From: Armatimonadota bacterium
GTDB taxonomy: Bacteria > Armatimonadota > Fimbriimonadia > Fimbriimonadales > Fimbriimonadaceae
Length of the DNA stretch: 64,000 nucleotides
Assembly: GCA_016125185.1 (NCBI GenBank)
Contig: WGMG01000008.1
Coordinates: forward strand, 20,066 to 84,065
Direction: 5' to 3'
Positions 28,198-36,492 of this stretch are shown here, piece after piece (the stretch's first letter is position 1; the number at the start of each line of letters is the position of its first letter). The position numbers and the translations under genes are program-made. The notes under the pieces are model-generated. The model made no database searches. It was given only the letters and a program-made list of their open reading frames with translations, and had not been told where the DNA came from.

Positions 28198-28242
28198 CCC
28201 AGCCCTTTGGGCTGGGCTCAGTTGAAACGGGCCTTCAGCCCT
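28198..28242. repeat. Short hairpin and REP-like sequence
   Basis: cccagccc (28198-28205) pairs with gggctggg (28209-28216). Just after it, aacgggccttcagccct (28226-28242) is an exact copy of 780-796. The two places share nothing else, so this seems a small dispersed intergenic repeat. Confidence 0.5.
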
Positions 28243-28249
28243 TTGGCAA

Positions 28250-31105
28250 CTAATTGTCGTCTTCGTTGGAGCGGTTGCGCTTTTTGGCGAGTAGGGCACC
28301 GGCGGTGCTTCCGCTTCCGGTCTCCGCTTTAGGTGGTTCGGGCTTCTTCACCGGTTCGGGCGTAGGCTCGGATTTGGCGGTTGGGCGAAGGTCTTGGAAG
28401 ATTTCGCCGTGAGACGACTGTGGGCGTTGGATCGTCGTTTTGGTCTGTTGCTGAACCTGCTTCTTGGCTCGCTTGAGGCCAGCTATCGGGAGGTCTTCGA
28501 CCGCCTTTTTGGCCTTTGCCTTCTTGCGTCCGGTGGCGAGGAGTTCGCGAAGCGGCACCACGACGCGCCGGGTGGCGATGTCGAACGGCAGGACTAGGAT
28601 CGCGAGAAGGAGGAGCGTGGGCCAGAGCTCCGAGAGCGATTTGCCTTGGAGTTCGACAGGGCGGAAGATTTCGGATGGGTCCTTGACGGCGCGGCCCTTC
28701 GTCTCGGCGGAAGCCTCGGCGAGGAGCGGCGTATTCGGCTTGAGGATGCGATATTCGGCGGGGTAGGAGACCGACGCACCGGCGGTTTGGACGCGGTGCC
28801 CGCCTTTGCCATCGTCCTCGACCACTGTGATGACATAGCTTCCCACGCCGTTGGTATCGAACTCGGATTCGTAGACGCCGGGGCCGGTTTGGTTCAGGAT
28901 CAGCTCTTTGCTGGAGCCGTCGGGGGAGCCGATGCGAATCGGCGTTTCAGGGGCGTTGAGCGGATTGCCGTTGGGGTCGCGACCGGTGACCACGACCTTG
29001 GCTTTGCCTGCATCCTGCTTCACTTCGATCTGATAATTGTTGCGGGTGGCTTGGCGGCCGATGGAGCGGACAAGTTGGGACCAAAAGGTTCCGAAGCCGT
29101 CCCAAGGAACCCAGCGGCTGGCCCATTTGGACTTAGCATCGCTCGTGAAAGCGAAGGTCGAGGCGAGGCCGTTTCGCCCGGTCATCAGGAGCGGATCGTC
29201 CTTTTTGGTCTTCATCAGGACCTTGGAAAGCGGCTTCGATTCGGTTAAGCAATAGGCGAGGAGAGGAGGCGAACCGGCGTCAAAGACGCCCTGGATAGCT
29301 TCGTCCATCTGGGTGATCTTGGGAACGAACGCGCCTTCCTCGATGGCGCTTCGGCTCATGACGGCGGTGTCCTGAGTGAAGATGGCGGGAAGCTGAGAGG
29401 CCTTGAGGGCGAGGTAGAAGCGACCTCCACCGATGGCGGCGAGTTTTTTGAGGGCGGGAACGTCTTCACCGTCGCCAATGGCGACGACCGACGTGGTGAT
29501 CTTCAGCGCTCGCATCGTGATGGCGGTGTCGTAAACCGTGTCCCAGTCGGTAGAGTCCGCGCCGTCGGCGAGGAGGACGAAGTGGCGGGTTTTGGACGGC
29601 TCCTTTGAGAGCACTTCGAACGCCTTGTTGATGCTGGGGCGGATATAGATGCCGCCGCCGTTGACAGCGAGCTTGCGCGCGCCATCGATCGCGGCTTCTT
29701 TGTTCTCGGCCGACTGCATCGGCACGACCATGTCGATTCCGTCGCTACTACCGGCCACGCCCACGCGGTCCATCGGACCGAGCATTTTGATGGTTTCTTC
29801 CGCCGCGCGGGAGGCGAGTCGAACTTTGGGCTGGCCGTCCTCGATCGCGCCCATACTGCCGGAACAGTCCGCGATGATCAGCACGGATGCGGCGGCCAGG
29901 GACTTCTTTTGGCGGATGTTGAGGTCAACGGGCAGGGCATCGGTGACGTTGGTTCCGTACCAGCCGCCGGGCAGGAAGGAGTTCTCGCCACCGACCATGG
30001 CGAGGCCGATGCCGCTGTCCTTACTGGCGGTCACGATGGCGTTTCGGATGCTGTCGGGGACGTTGGCGGCGTTGATGTCGTTGAGGATGATTGAGTCGTA
30101 GGCTTGGTATTGCTCGGGCCGGGTGGGTAGGTTGCTGGGGCCGACGAGATCGACGGCGATGCTTTGGTGCTGGAGTGCGGTTGCGAGGGCCTGGTCGGTG
30201 GTATTGTCCTGAGCGATGAGAATCTTGGGGCGGCCTCGGACGTTGATGAAGCCTGCTCCAAGGTTATTGCGGGGGTCGGTGTCGTTGTTGGCTTCGAGCG
30301 TGGCCCGGTAGCGCTGGAGGCCGACGGACTTGATGGTCTGGGGGAAGATGATGGTGTTGCGGCCATCGTGGAGGTCCACGACCTTTTCGGCGACCACGAC
30401 GCCTTCGCGGTCGAGGCGGACTTTGCCAGATTTGATGCCGTGCGAGTCGATATCGACTTTAATGTCGAAGGGTTGGCCCTCGCGGCCGGAGTCGGGCATC
30501 TCGACCGACGAGATAAGGGCTTCGGTCGAACCATCGACTTGGCCGAGGGCGATGGTGTCGATGCTGATGTTGTCGAGGGCGGCGACTTGGGCCGCGCCTC
30601 GGAGGTCGCCTTGGGTCTCGTTTCCGTCGGAAAGGAGGACGATGCGCTTAGCTTTGCCCTCGGGGAAGACGGCAGAGGCGAGGCGAACCGCCCCGGCGAG
30701 GTCGGAAGTCGAGCCATCGACGCGGGATTCGATTTTTCGGACCGTGCGGCGACCACCAGGCGAGGATTCGATGGCGGCGGTCCCGCCGAAAACGACGATG
30801 GCAGCCTCGTCGCCATCGGGCATCTTGGACATCGCCTCATCGATGAACTCTTCCTGCTTGACGCGGTCCTTATCGCGGATCGAATCGCTCCGGTCGACGA
30901 GGAACACGGTGCACGTGCCCTTGTTGGGACGATAGATTTCGGGGCCGGAGAGGGCGAGGATCAGCAGGGAGCAGATGAGGCCGCGCAGGATGAAGGCGCG
31001 GATTTTGCGCCGCTTGGCCATCCCCTGAACCTGGAAATACGACCAATAGAGGCCGACGAAAATCGGAATGAGGAGGAGCAGGTAGGCGGGATTGGTGAAC
31101 CTCAT
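28250..31105 (-). CDS. Large membrane protein with two VWA domains and a GATase-like domain
   Basis: A 951-residue protein. Two membrane segments come near residues 7-24 and 40-55. A first VWA domain has MIDAS-like DRSDS at 71-75, a glutamine-amidotransferase-like fold spans about 292-392 without an obvious catalytic Cys, and a second VWA domain has DCSGSM at 413-418. A beta domain near 690-780 and a third membrane segment at 828-843 follow, then a Lys/Pro-rich cytosolic tail ending RSNEDDN. VWA domains bind metal and partner proteins, and with MoxR ATPases they often take part in assembly or maturation. It is the last gene of a nine-gene operon; the ATG is a few bases from the previous stop. 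Confidence 0.85.
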   Translation of the reverse strand: MRFTNPAYLLLLIPIFVGLYWSYFQVQGMAKRRKIRAFILRGLICSLLILALSGPEIYRPNKGTCTVFLVDRSDSIRDKDRVKQEEFIDEAMSKMPDGDEAAIVVFGGTAAIESSPGGRRTVRKIESRVDGSTSDLAGAVRLASAVFPEGKAKRIVLLSDGNETQGDLRGAAQVAALDNISIDTIALGQVDGSTEALISSVEMPDSGREGQPFDIKVDIDSHGIKSGKVRLDREGVVVAEKVVDLHDGRNTIIFPQTIKSVGLQRYRATLEANNDTDPRNNLGAGFINVRGRPKILIAQDNTTDQALATALQHQSIAVDLVGPSNLPTRPEQYQAYDSIILNDINAANVPDSIRNAIVTASKDSGIGLAMVGGENSFLPGGWYGTNVTDALPVDLNIRQKKSLAAASVLIIADCSGSMGAIEDGQPKVRLASRAAEETIKMLGPMDRVGVAGSSDGIDMVVPMQSAENKEAAIDGARKLAVNGGGIYIRPSINKAFEVLSKEPSKTRHFVLLADGADSTDWDTVYDTAITMRALKITTSVVAIGDGEDVPALKKLAAIGGGRFYLALKASQLPAIFTQDTAVMSRSAIEEGAFVPKITQMDEAIQGVFDAGSPPLLAYCLTESKPLSKVLMKTKKDDPLLMTGRNGLASTFAFTSDAKSKWASRWVPWDGFGTFWSQLVRSIGRQATRNNYQIEVKQDAGKAKVVVTGRDPNGNPLNAPETPIRIGSPDGSSKELILNQTGPGVYESEFDTNGVGSYVITVVEDDGKGGHRVQTAGASVSYPAEYRILKPNTPLLAEASAETKGRAVKDPSEIFRPVELQGKSLSELWPTLLLLAILVLPFDIATRRVVVPLRELLATGRKKAKAKKAVEDLPIAGLKRAKKQVQQQTKTTIQRPQSSHGEIFQDLRPTAKSEPTPEPVKKPEPPKAETGSGSTAGALLAKKRNRSNEDDN

Positions 31106-32917
31106 TTAGCTCTTCCTCGCGTACAGCCACCACTCGAAGGCCAGGAATCCCAGGCCGATCATGACGAAGATGCGCCAGTAGTCTTGGAGGCGGAAAGGGG
31201 TCTGAATCGCCTTGACCTTGCCGCCACCGAGGACGAGGTCGGGCTTGGTGGCGATGTCGCTTTCGGTGTCGCTTCGCAGGTTGGCGTACACGTTCTTCTT
31301 TTTGCCGTCGACGTTGGCGGTGTAGGTGCCCGCGAAGGGAATGGTCCGCCAGATCGCCTGGCCGTCTTTGGCGGCGACGGACTGGGAGAAGCCGTTGGGG
31401 CCGGAAATCTGGACATCGCCTTGGGCCCGGAAGGCGAAGGTCGCGCCGACGCGGGTAACGATGTCGGTAGAGTCGGCCTGCTTGGCCACGAAGTCGAGGA
31501 TGTTGGCAATGAAGATGGGGAAGCCGACTTGGAGGGGGAAATCGCTGTCAAGGGTGTTGAAGGCGACGGCGATCTTCTTGGTATCGCCATCGTCGACGAC
31601 CACCACCGGACCTTGGTTGGAATCGACGACGGTTCGCGCGCCCTGGTACGGTTTCAGCTTGACGCCGCGTTCGATGTAAGTGGAGCGGAAGTTGACGTCC
31701 TTTGTGATGGGCGAATCGGCGATGTCGGTTAGGCGAGGGGAATCGAGAGTTCCATTTGCGGTGGCACCGCTGGCTTCCGAGGTTGCTCCAAAGGAAAGCA
31801 CGGCGCGGCTGGAGCAGGGTTCGGGTTTGACGCCATCGAAGATGATGAGGTCGTACTTGGAGACCGGCCCTTTTTCGGAGACCGGTAGGGTTTCGTCCTT
31901 GGCGAGGCTGACGCGGGGATCAAGCAGAAGAGCGCGCTCAAGGAATGGGTTGCCTTTGGTGATGAGCAGGGTGCTGATGGCGGCGTTGGGGTCGGCGGCG
32001 GCGTACAGCTCGTTATCGGCGAGGAGGAGGTCCTTTGCATCGATTTTGGCGTGGAGCATATGGGCCGATGCAGGGGCGACGCAGGTGACGCCAGCCGACT
32101 TGAGCGACTGGATCGACAGTTTTTGGGTAAGGAGGAGGACGTTGTCGGCGTAGATATCGACCGTCGTCTCCGCCTTGTTCAGGCCGAAGTTCTTAACTCC
32201 GCAAAAGATTTCATTGCCGCGCGAAGTTTTGGCAGAGCCGAGGGCGGTGATGGCGAGGTTTTCTTGGCGGGTGCCGATGCTTTTGTAAACAACGGTGGCC
32301 TTGCCGGGGGCGAAGTTCTCGACTTTGGGGAAGCAACCGTCGGAGATGACGAGGATGCGGGCCGAATCGAGACTACTCACGAGGGCCGACGCAAGGCGAA
32401 GGGCTTCGCCCATGTTGCCTTCTTCGTCGCTGGCGTGAATCTGGCTAAGGGCGGCGCGCTGTTTGGCGGGATCGTTGCTAAGCGAGAACGCGACACGGGG
32501 GACGGCTCCGGCCTCAATGAGGGCGAAGCGGTCGGACGGTTTGCTGGTGTTGATGGCGGCGCGGACGAGGTCGAGCGCGTTATCAAAGCGGGAGGGCGAG
32601 ACGTCGGTGGCGCGCATGGACGCCGAGGTGTCGAGGACGATGACGGTGGTCTCGCCGAGGAGCCCTTCTTGCCGCACCTGCGGCTGGGAGAAGGCGAAGC
32701 AGATCAGCGCGGCGACGATGAGCTGGAGGACCATCAGCCAGTTGAAACGGAGCCTTTGAAAGAGGCTATTGGCGCGGATTTCCTCGGTGTGCTGGGGCCA
32801 GAGAAAGGTGGCGGGAACGCGGACGTCTCGGCGGCGCATGCGGAGCAGATAGAGCGCGACGATGATGCCGGTAAGCGGCAAAAGCCAGAGGAGGTGCAGG
32901 GGGAGTTGGAGGCTCAT
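31106..32917 (-). CDS. BatA-like VWA-domain membrane protein
   Basis: I start at ATG 32917, whose ATGA overlaps the DUF58 stop. The longer frame from 33181 is Arg/His-rich antisense-like sequence and is rejected. The 603-residue product opens MSLQLPLHLLWLLPLTGIIVALYLL (BatA-type N-terminal helix), has a second helix near residues 60-75, then a VWA domain with VIVLDTSASM and the later VISDG. A long beta region follows, with YDLIIFDGVKP suggesting a GATase-like fold, and a final membrane segment (WRIFVMIGLGFLAFEWWLYA). It pairs with the double-VWA protein next to it. Function inferred only from the MoxR-VWA context. Confidence 0.85.
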   Translation of the reverse strand: MSLQLPLHLLWLLPLTGIIVALYLLRMRRRDVRVPATFLWPQHTEEIRANSLFQRLRFNWLMVLQLIVAALICFAFSQPQVRQEGLLGETTVIVLDTSASMRATDVSPSRFDNALDLVRAAINTSKPSDRFALIEAGAVPRVAFSLSNDPAKQRAALSQIHASDEEGNMGEALRLASALVSSLDSARILVISDGCFPKVENFAPGKATVVYKSIGTRQENLAITALGSAKTSRGNEIFCGVKNFGLNKAETTVDIYADNVLLLTQKLSIQSLKSAGVTCVAPASAHMLHAKIDAKDLLLADNELYAAADPNAAISTLLITKGNPFLERALLLDPRVSLAKDETLPVSEKGPVSKYDLIIFDGVKPEPCSSRAVLSFGATSEASGATANGTLDSPRLTDIADSPITKDVNFRSTYIERGVKLKPYQGARTVVDSNQGPVVVVDDGDTKKIAVAFNTLDSDFPLQVGFPIFIANILDFVAKQADSTDIVTRVGATFAFRAQGDVQISGPNGFSQSVAAKDGQAIWRTIPFAGTYTANVDGKKKNVYANLRSDTESDIATKPDLVLGGGKVKAIQTPFRLQDYWRIFVMIGLGFLAFEWWLYARKS

Positions 32918-33801
32918 TCGAACCATCCTGCGGGCTTGAGCTTGCGCACCATCACCTGTTCTAGCGAGTCGCTGGTGCGGATGAGGACGTGGCGTCCGCC
33001 GGTGCGTTTGGCGGCGTCGGCAATGGTGAGGATGTGGTCTTCCAGGCTCTTTCGGTATTGGAGCAGAGTGTCGCGGTTGATCGTGATTTCGGTTGTGCCG
33101 GTGTTTTCGGAGTCGATGAGTCGGAGGTCGCCTTCGAGATCGGGGTCGATTTCGGCGTCGCTGAGGATTTGGGCGAACCAAACCTCGAAACCACGGCCGC
33201 CGAGGGCGCGGATGGTGGCGGGAAGCTCGGGATCGAGGCCGTCGCTGGCGAGGATGAGGATGCCATTGCGAAGATTGGACCGGAGGATGGAGCGGAGACT
33301 GTCGTTGAGGGTTTCCTGGTTCAGTTCACCAGCGGCGCGCTGAATGCCGTCCATCAGCCGGAAGGCGGACGATCGTCCGCGCAGGATGGCGGAGGGCGGC
33401 TGTTTGGCTCCGATGACTTTCAGACGAACGCCATCGCCGCCAATGAGGCCCACGTAGCCGAATGCCATCGCATACTTTTGGGCGAGGGCGAACTTGGATG
33501 GTTCGCCAAAGTGCATGCTCGGCGAACCATCGAGGCAGAGGTACACGATGAGGTCTTCCTCGTCCTGATACGTCCGCATGACGGGCGTATCGAGGCGGGC
33601 GAGGACGTTCCAGTCGAGGTGGCGAAGGTCGTCGCCTTCCGAGTAGTTGCGGAAGTCGGCAAACTCGATGGAAACGCCTTTCTGCTTGCTGATTCGCTCG
33701 CCTTTGGACGCGCCGCGATACACCCGGCTCGGCCTCAGCCGCAGGGTTTCGAGGGCGCGCAATTCGCGAGATTCCAGCAGTCCCGACGTTTCCGTAGACA
33801 T
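32914..33801 (-). CDS. DUF58 domain protein
   Basis: The 295-residue product has the DUF58 core: RPSRVYRGASKGER, IEFADFRNYSEGDDLRHLDWNV and LARLDTPVMRTYQDEEDL. A VWA-like fold follows with LCLDGSPSM and ILASDG. No membrane segment is evident, so it is probably cytosolic. DUF58 proteins are the regular neighbours of MoxR ATPases and VWA proteins and probably act with them. It lies 6 bases after the MoxR gene and overlaps the next gene by four bases. Confidence 0.92.
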   Translation of the reverse strand: MSTETSGLLESRELRALETLRLRPSRVYRGASKGERISKQKGVSIEFADFRNYSEGDDLRHLDWNVLARLDTPVMRTYQDEEDLIVYLCLDGSPSMHFGEPSKFALAQKYAMAFGYVGLIGGDGVRLKVIGAKQPPSAILRGRSSAFRLMDGIQRAAGELNQETLNDSLRSILRSNLRNGILILASDGLDPELPATIRALGGRGFEVWFAQILSDAEIDPDLEGDLRLIDSENTGTTEITINRDTLLQYRKSLEDHILTIADAAKRTGGRHVLIRTSDSLEQVMVRKLKPAGWFE

Positions 33802-33807
33802 CGGCGG

Positions 33808-34797
33808 TTAGACTTTGATCGGGTCCTTGTCGCGCGAATCGACGTGCATCAAGACGGCGCGAATGATGGTGTCGGCCGAGACGTTGTCGGCTTCGGCTTC
33901 GAAGTTGAGGATGAGTCGGTGCCGGAGCACTTGGCTTGCCGATGCGGTCAAATCTTCCTTCGCAACGTTGAACCGACCTTCGAGCAAGGCGCGAATCTTG
34001 GCGGCGGTGATGAGCGACTGAGCGCCGCGCGGCGACGAGCCGTAGCGAACATACCGCTTGACGTCCTCGCAGGGGCGGTCCGAATCGGGGTGGGTGCCGA
34101 GGACGATCTGAAGCGCGTAGTCGAGAACGGCATCGCTGATCGGGACTTCGCGAGCCAGAGCGCGCATCTTCAAGACGTCTTCGCCGTGGGCAACGGCGGT
34201 GATCTCGTCGGAATGGGTTCCCGTCGTGCGTTGGACGATGGCCTTGAGTTCGTTCTTGGTGGGGAACGGGACGAGGAGTTTGAAGAAGAAGCGGTCGAGT
34301 TGGGCCTCGGGAAGCGGGTAGGTGCCTTCCTGCTCCACCGGGTTTTGGGTCGCCATGACGAGGAACGGCTCGCTGAGGTCGTGCCGCTTGCCGCCGACGG
34401 TGACCGATCGTTCCTGCATCGCTTCCAGCAGGGATGATTGAGTCTTGGGCGTCGCGCGGTTGATTTCGTCGGCGAGAACGATGTTGGCGAAGATCGGCCC
34501 TTTGCGGAACTCAAACATGCGGTTGTCGTTCAGTACGTTGGTGCCGGTGACGTCGGCCGGCATCATGTCCGGGGTGAACTGGATGCGCGAGAAGTCGAGC
34601 GACAGCGCCTGGGATAGCGACTTGACGAGGAGCGTCTTGCCGAGGCCGGGCATGCCTTCGAGGAGGATGTGGCCGTTGGCGGCTAGGCCGATGAGGACCG
34701 ATTCGACGATGTCGTCTTGGCCGACGATGACCTTGTTGACCTCGGTTTTGATGCGGGTAAAGGTCTCACGAAACCAGGTGGCTTGTTCTGCTGACAT
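33808..34797 (-). CDS. MoxR-family AAA+ ATPase
   Basis: A cytosolic chaperone-like ATPase of 329 residues. Walker A GMPGLGKT at about residues 48-55, Walker B IVLADEINR, sensor 1 in FLVMATQNPVEQEGTYPLPEAQLDRF and a C-terminal helical lid with SSPRGAQSL are all present. MoxR proteins usually remodel or load cofactors into VWA-domain partners. The tight spacing with the DUF58, BatA-like and double-VWA genes is the standard MoxR module. A second MoxR gene lies at 43 kb. Confidence 0.94.
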   Translation of the reverse strand: MSAEQATWFRETFTRIKTEVNKVIVGQDDIVESVLIGLAANGHILLEGMPGLGKTLLVKSLSQALSLDFSRIQFTPDMMPADVTGTNVLNDNRMFEFRKGPIFANIVLADEINRATPKTQSSLLEAMQERSVTVGGKRHDLSEPFLVMATQNPVEQEGTYPLPEAQLDRFFFKLLVPFPTKNELKAIVQRTTGTHSDEITAVAHGEDVLKMRALAREVPISDAVLDYALQIVLGTHPDSDRPCEDVKRYVRYGSSPRGAQSLITAAKIRALLEGRFNVAKEDLTASASQVLRHRLILNFEAEADNVSADTIIRAVLMHVDSRDKDPIKV

Positions 34798-34800
34798 AGT

Positions 34801-36492
34801 TCACTTCTTCAGGCTTTCGAAATAGCGTTTCACGCGGGTTTGATACTGCTTGGGAATCTCGTTTTGGCTGAGGGCGGATTCCGCTTTTTTGGTGTAGGTG
34901 GGCAGGACGTTTTGGTAGGGGACCGACGACTTGGTGCCCTTGAAGGTTGGGGCCTTGATCTCGTAGGTCATCTCCAGTCCAGGACGGGTGTCGTCGCGTT
35001 CGGTGGGCGCGAAGATCGGCTTGGCGGAACCCTTGCCCTGCTCGGCCTTGCCGAGGTTGACGTGGCCGGTGTCGGCGATCATGACGTCGTTATCTGGGCC
35101 GGGGGCCGGTCCGCCCATGCCAAGCCCGAGACCTAAGCCAAGGCCCAGGCAAAGCCCGTTGCATTGGCCACCCATCTGGCCATTCTTCAGCGCTTCGAGA
35201 AGCTTTTGAAGGTATTCCTTGCGGGCGTCATCGTCGGCCAGTTGCTTTAGCAACTCCTCGATCTTTTTGCGCATTTCTTCGAGTTCGGCCTTGGAGAGCT
35301 TCGGGCGCGAAGCGCCGTGGGTTTGCTGTTCAGCATTCTGGCGGAGCTTGGCGGCGGCTTCCTGGATTTCCTTCCACATCGGGTCGTTGAAAATCTTGCT
35401 GAGGACGTCTCGCGCCTGTTGGGACAGTTGGAGATTTGCGTAGTCCTTCTGTGCCTGTTGGGCGGCCTTCATAGCCTCGTCGAGTTCTTTTTGTGTCGCG
35501 TTGATCTGGTTTTCGAGGTCGTGCTTGGCCTTCTCGTCGAGACCTGGCTTGTTGAGTTGAGCCTTAAGGCTGTCGAGCTTCTTTTGCAGTTCGTCGACCT
35601 TCTTTTCCGCGTCGGACTTGTGCTGGGCGGCGGCATCCATTTTCTGCTGGAACTCTTGGTCGCTCAGCTTGACGTCGGACATGTTGGCCTTTTCCAAACC
35701 TGCTTTCTGCAGTTCGGCCTGCATCATCTTGTCCTTGACGGTGTCGGCTTGGTCGATCCTTTCGAGGCTCTGCTCGCCCATCTTCTTTTCGAGTTCATCG
35801 GCTTTTTTCGACAGTTCCTCGGCGCGGGTCATGGCTTCTTTGGGGTCGAGGCGAGCCTTGTCGTAGTCCTTCTGCAGCTTCTGCAAATCCTTCTGCAAAG
35901 CCATGAGCTCGGGATTAGTGCTCTGCTTGTTCGTGTCGTCGTCGAAGATCGCTTTGCGGAGCTCTTCGAGGCGCTTCGCCTCCTTGCTCATGGCGGCTTT
36001 GGCGGCGAGGTCCTCTTTGGAGAGGAACATCTTGGAGTTTGCAAAGAAGAGGATGACGGCGATGGCGCAAATGCCGACAACCGCAAGCAGGTGGAACCGC
36101 TTGAGGCGCAACGGATAGAGCGAGCTTGGCTTGAGGCCACCCAGGTGAGCGGTGGCGTCCTCGGCCAACAGTTGACCAAACAAACCTTCATCGCCCGGGA
36201 CCTCGGCGGAGGTGCCAAGGCGATCTTTGAGGTCGGCTCGACGGTCGATGCTTCGGGCTACGGCGACATCATCGATGCGACGAAGGCCACGGATCGCCGC
36301 GCCGATTAGGGCGCACACGGCGAGGACGACGCCAAACTGACTCCACTCAAAGTAGTAAACGCCCCTCCAATCGAGGACGGCCCAAACGATGCCGATGACC
36401 GAGGCGACGGCAAGACCGGCGAACGCGCCTTCGACGAAGAGCAGGAATTTGATCCTTCTCTTAAACGGCTGGAACTGTTTGGTTGCGATCAT
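34801..36492 (-). CDS. Coiled-coil membrane protein of the MoxR operon
   Basis: Family not firmly recognised; the layout recalls DUF4175-like proteins found beside VWA modules. The 563-residue product has three membrane segments (about 15-40, 49-68 and 133-151), then a long charged coiled coil from about 155 to 430 rich in Lys, Glu, Gln and Leu. A remarkable Gly-Leu run (CNGLCLGLGLGLGLGMGG) follows near residue 455, and then a Pro/Asp linker and a short tail with PYQNVLPTYTKKAES. The coiled coil probably reaches into the periplasm or binds partners. It overlaps the upstream permease gene by four bases and lies 3 bases before moxR. Confidence 0.8.
   Translation of the reverse strand: MIATKQFQPFKRRIKFLLFVEGAFAGLAVASVIGIVWAVLDWRGVYYFEWSQFGVVLAVCALIGAAIRGLRRIDDVAVARSIDRRADLKDRLGTSAEVPGDEGLFGQLLAEDATAHLGGLKPSSLYPLRLKRFHLLAVVGICAIAVILFFANSKMFLSKEDLAAKAAMSKEAKRLEELRKAIFDDDTNKQSTNPELMALQKDLQKLQKDYDKARLDPKEAMTRAEELSKKADELEKKMGEQSLERIDQADTVKDKMMQAELQKAGLEKANMSDVKLSDQEFQQKMDAAAQHKSDAEKKVDELQKKLDSLKAQLNKPGLDEKAKHDLENQINATQKELDEAMKAAQQAQKDYANLQLSQQARDVLSKIFNDPMWKEIQEAAAKLRQNAEQQTHGASRPKLSKAELEEMRKKIEELLKQLADDDARKEYLQKLLEALKNGQMGGQCNGLCLGLGLGLGLGMGGPAPGPDNDVMIADTGHVNLGKAEQGKGSAKPIFAPTERDDTRPGLEMTYEIKAPTFKGTKSSVPYQNVLPTYTKKAESALSQNEIPKQYQTRVKRYFESLKK

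Noticed and set aside
30164..31732. A 522-codon open frame on the plus strand inside the VWA genes
   Set aside because: It is antisense to two well-supported genes, shows no motifs and has the low-complexity residue use expected for a GC-rich mirror frame.
32918..33181. N-terminal extension of the BatA-like protein
   Set aside because: The 88 residues are Arg/His/Pro-rich, overlap the DUF58 gene out of frame, and precede a good signal-like start at 32917.
32051..34437. Long plus-strand open frames opposite BatA-like, DUF58 and MoxR genes
   Set aside because: Antisense to genes with clear motifs; composition is typical of shadow frames.
35317..36309. A 330-codon hydrophobic-looking plus-strand frame opposite the coiled-coil gene
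   Set aside because: Leu/Val-rich simply because it mirrors the Lys/Glu/Gln-rich coiled coil.
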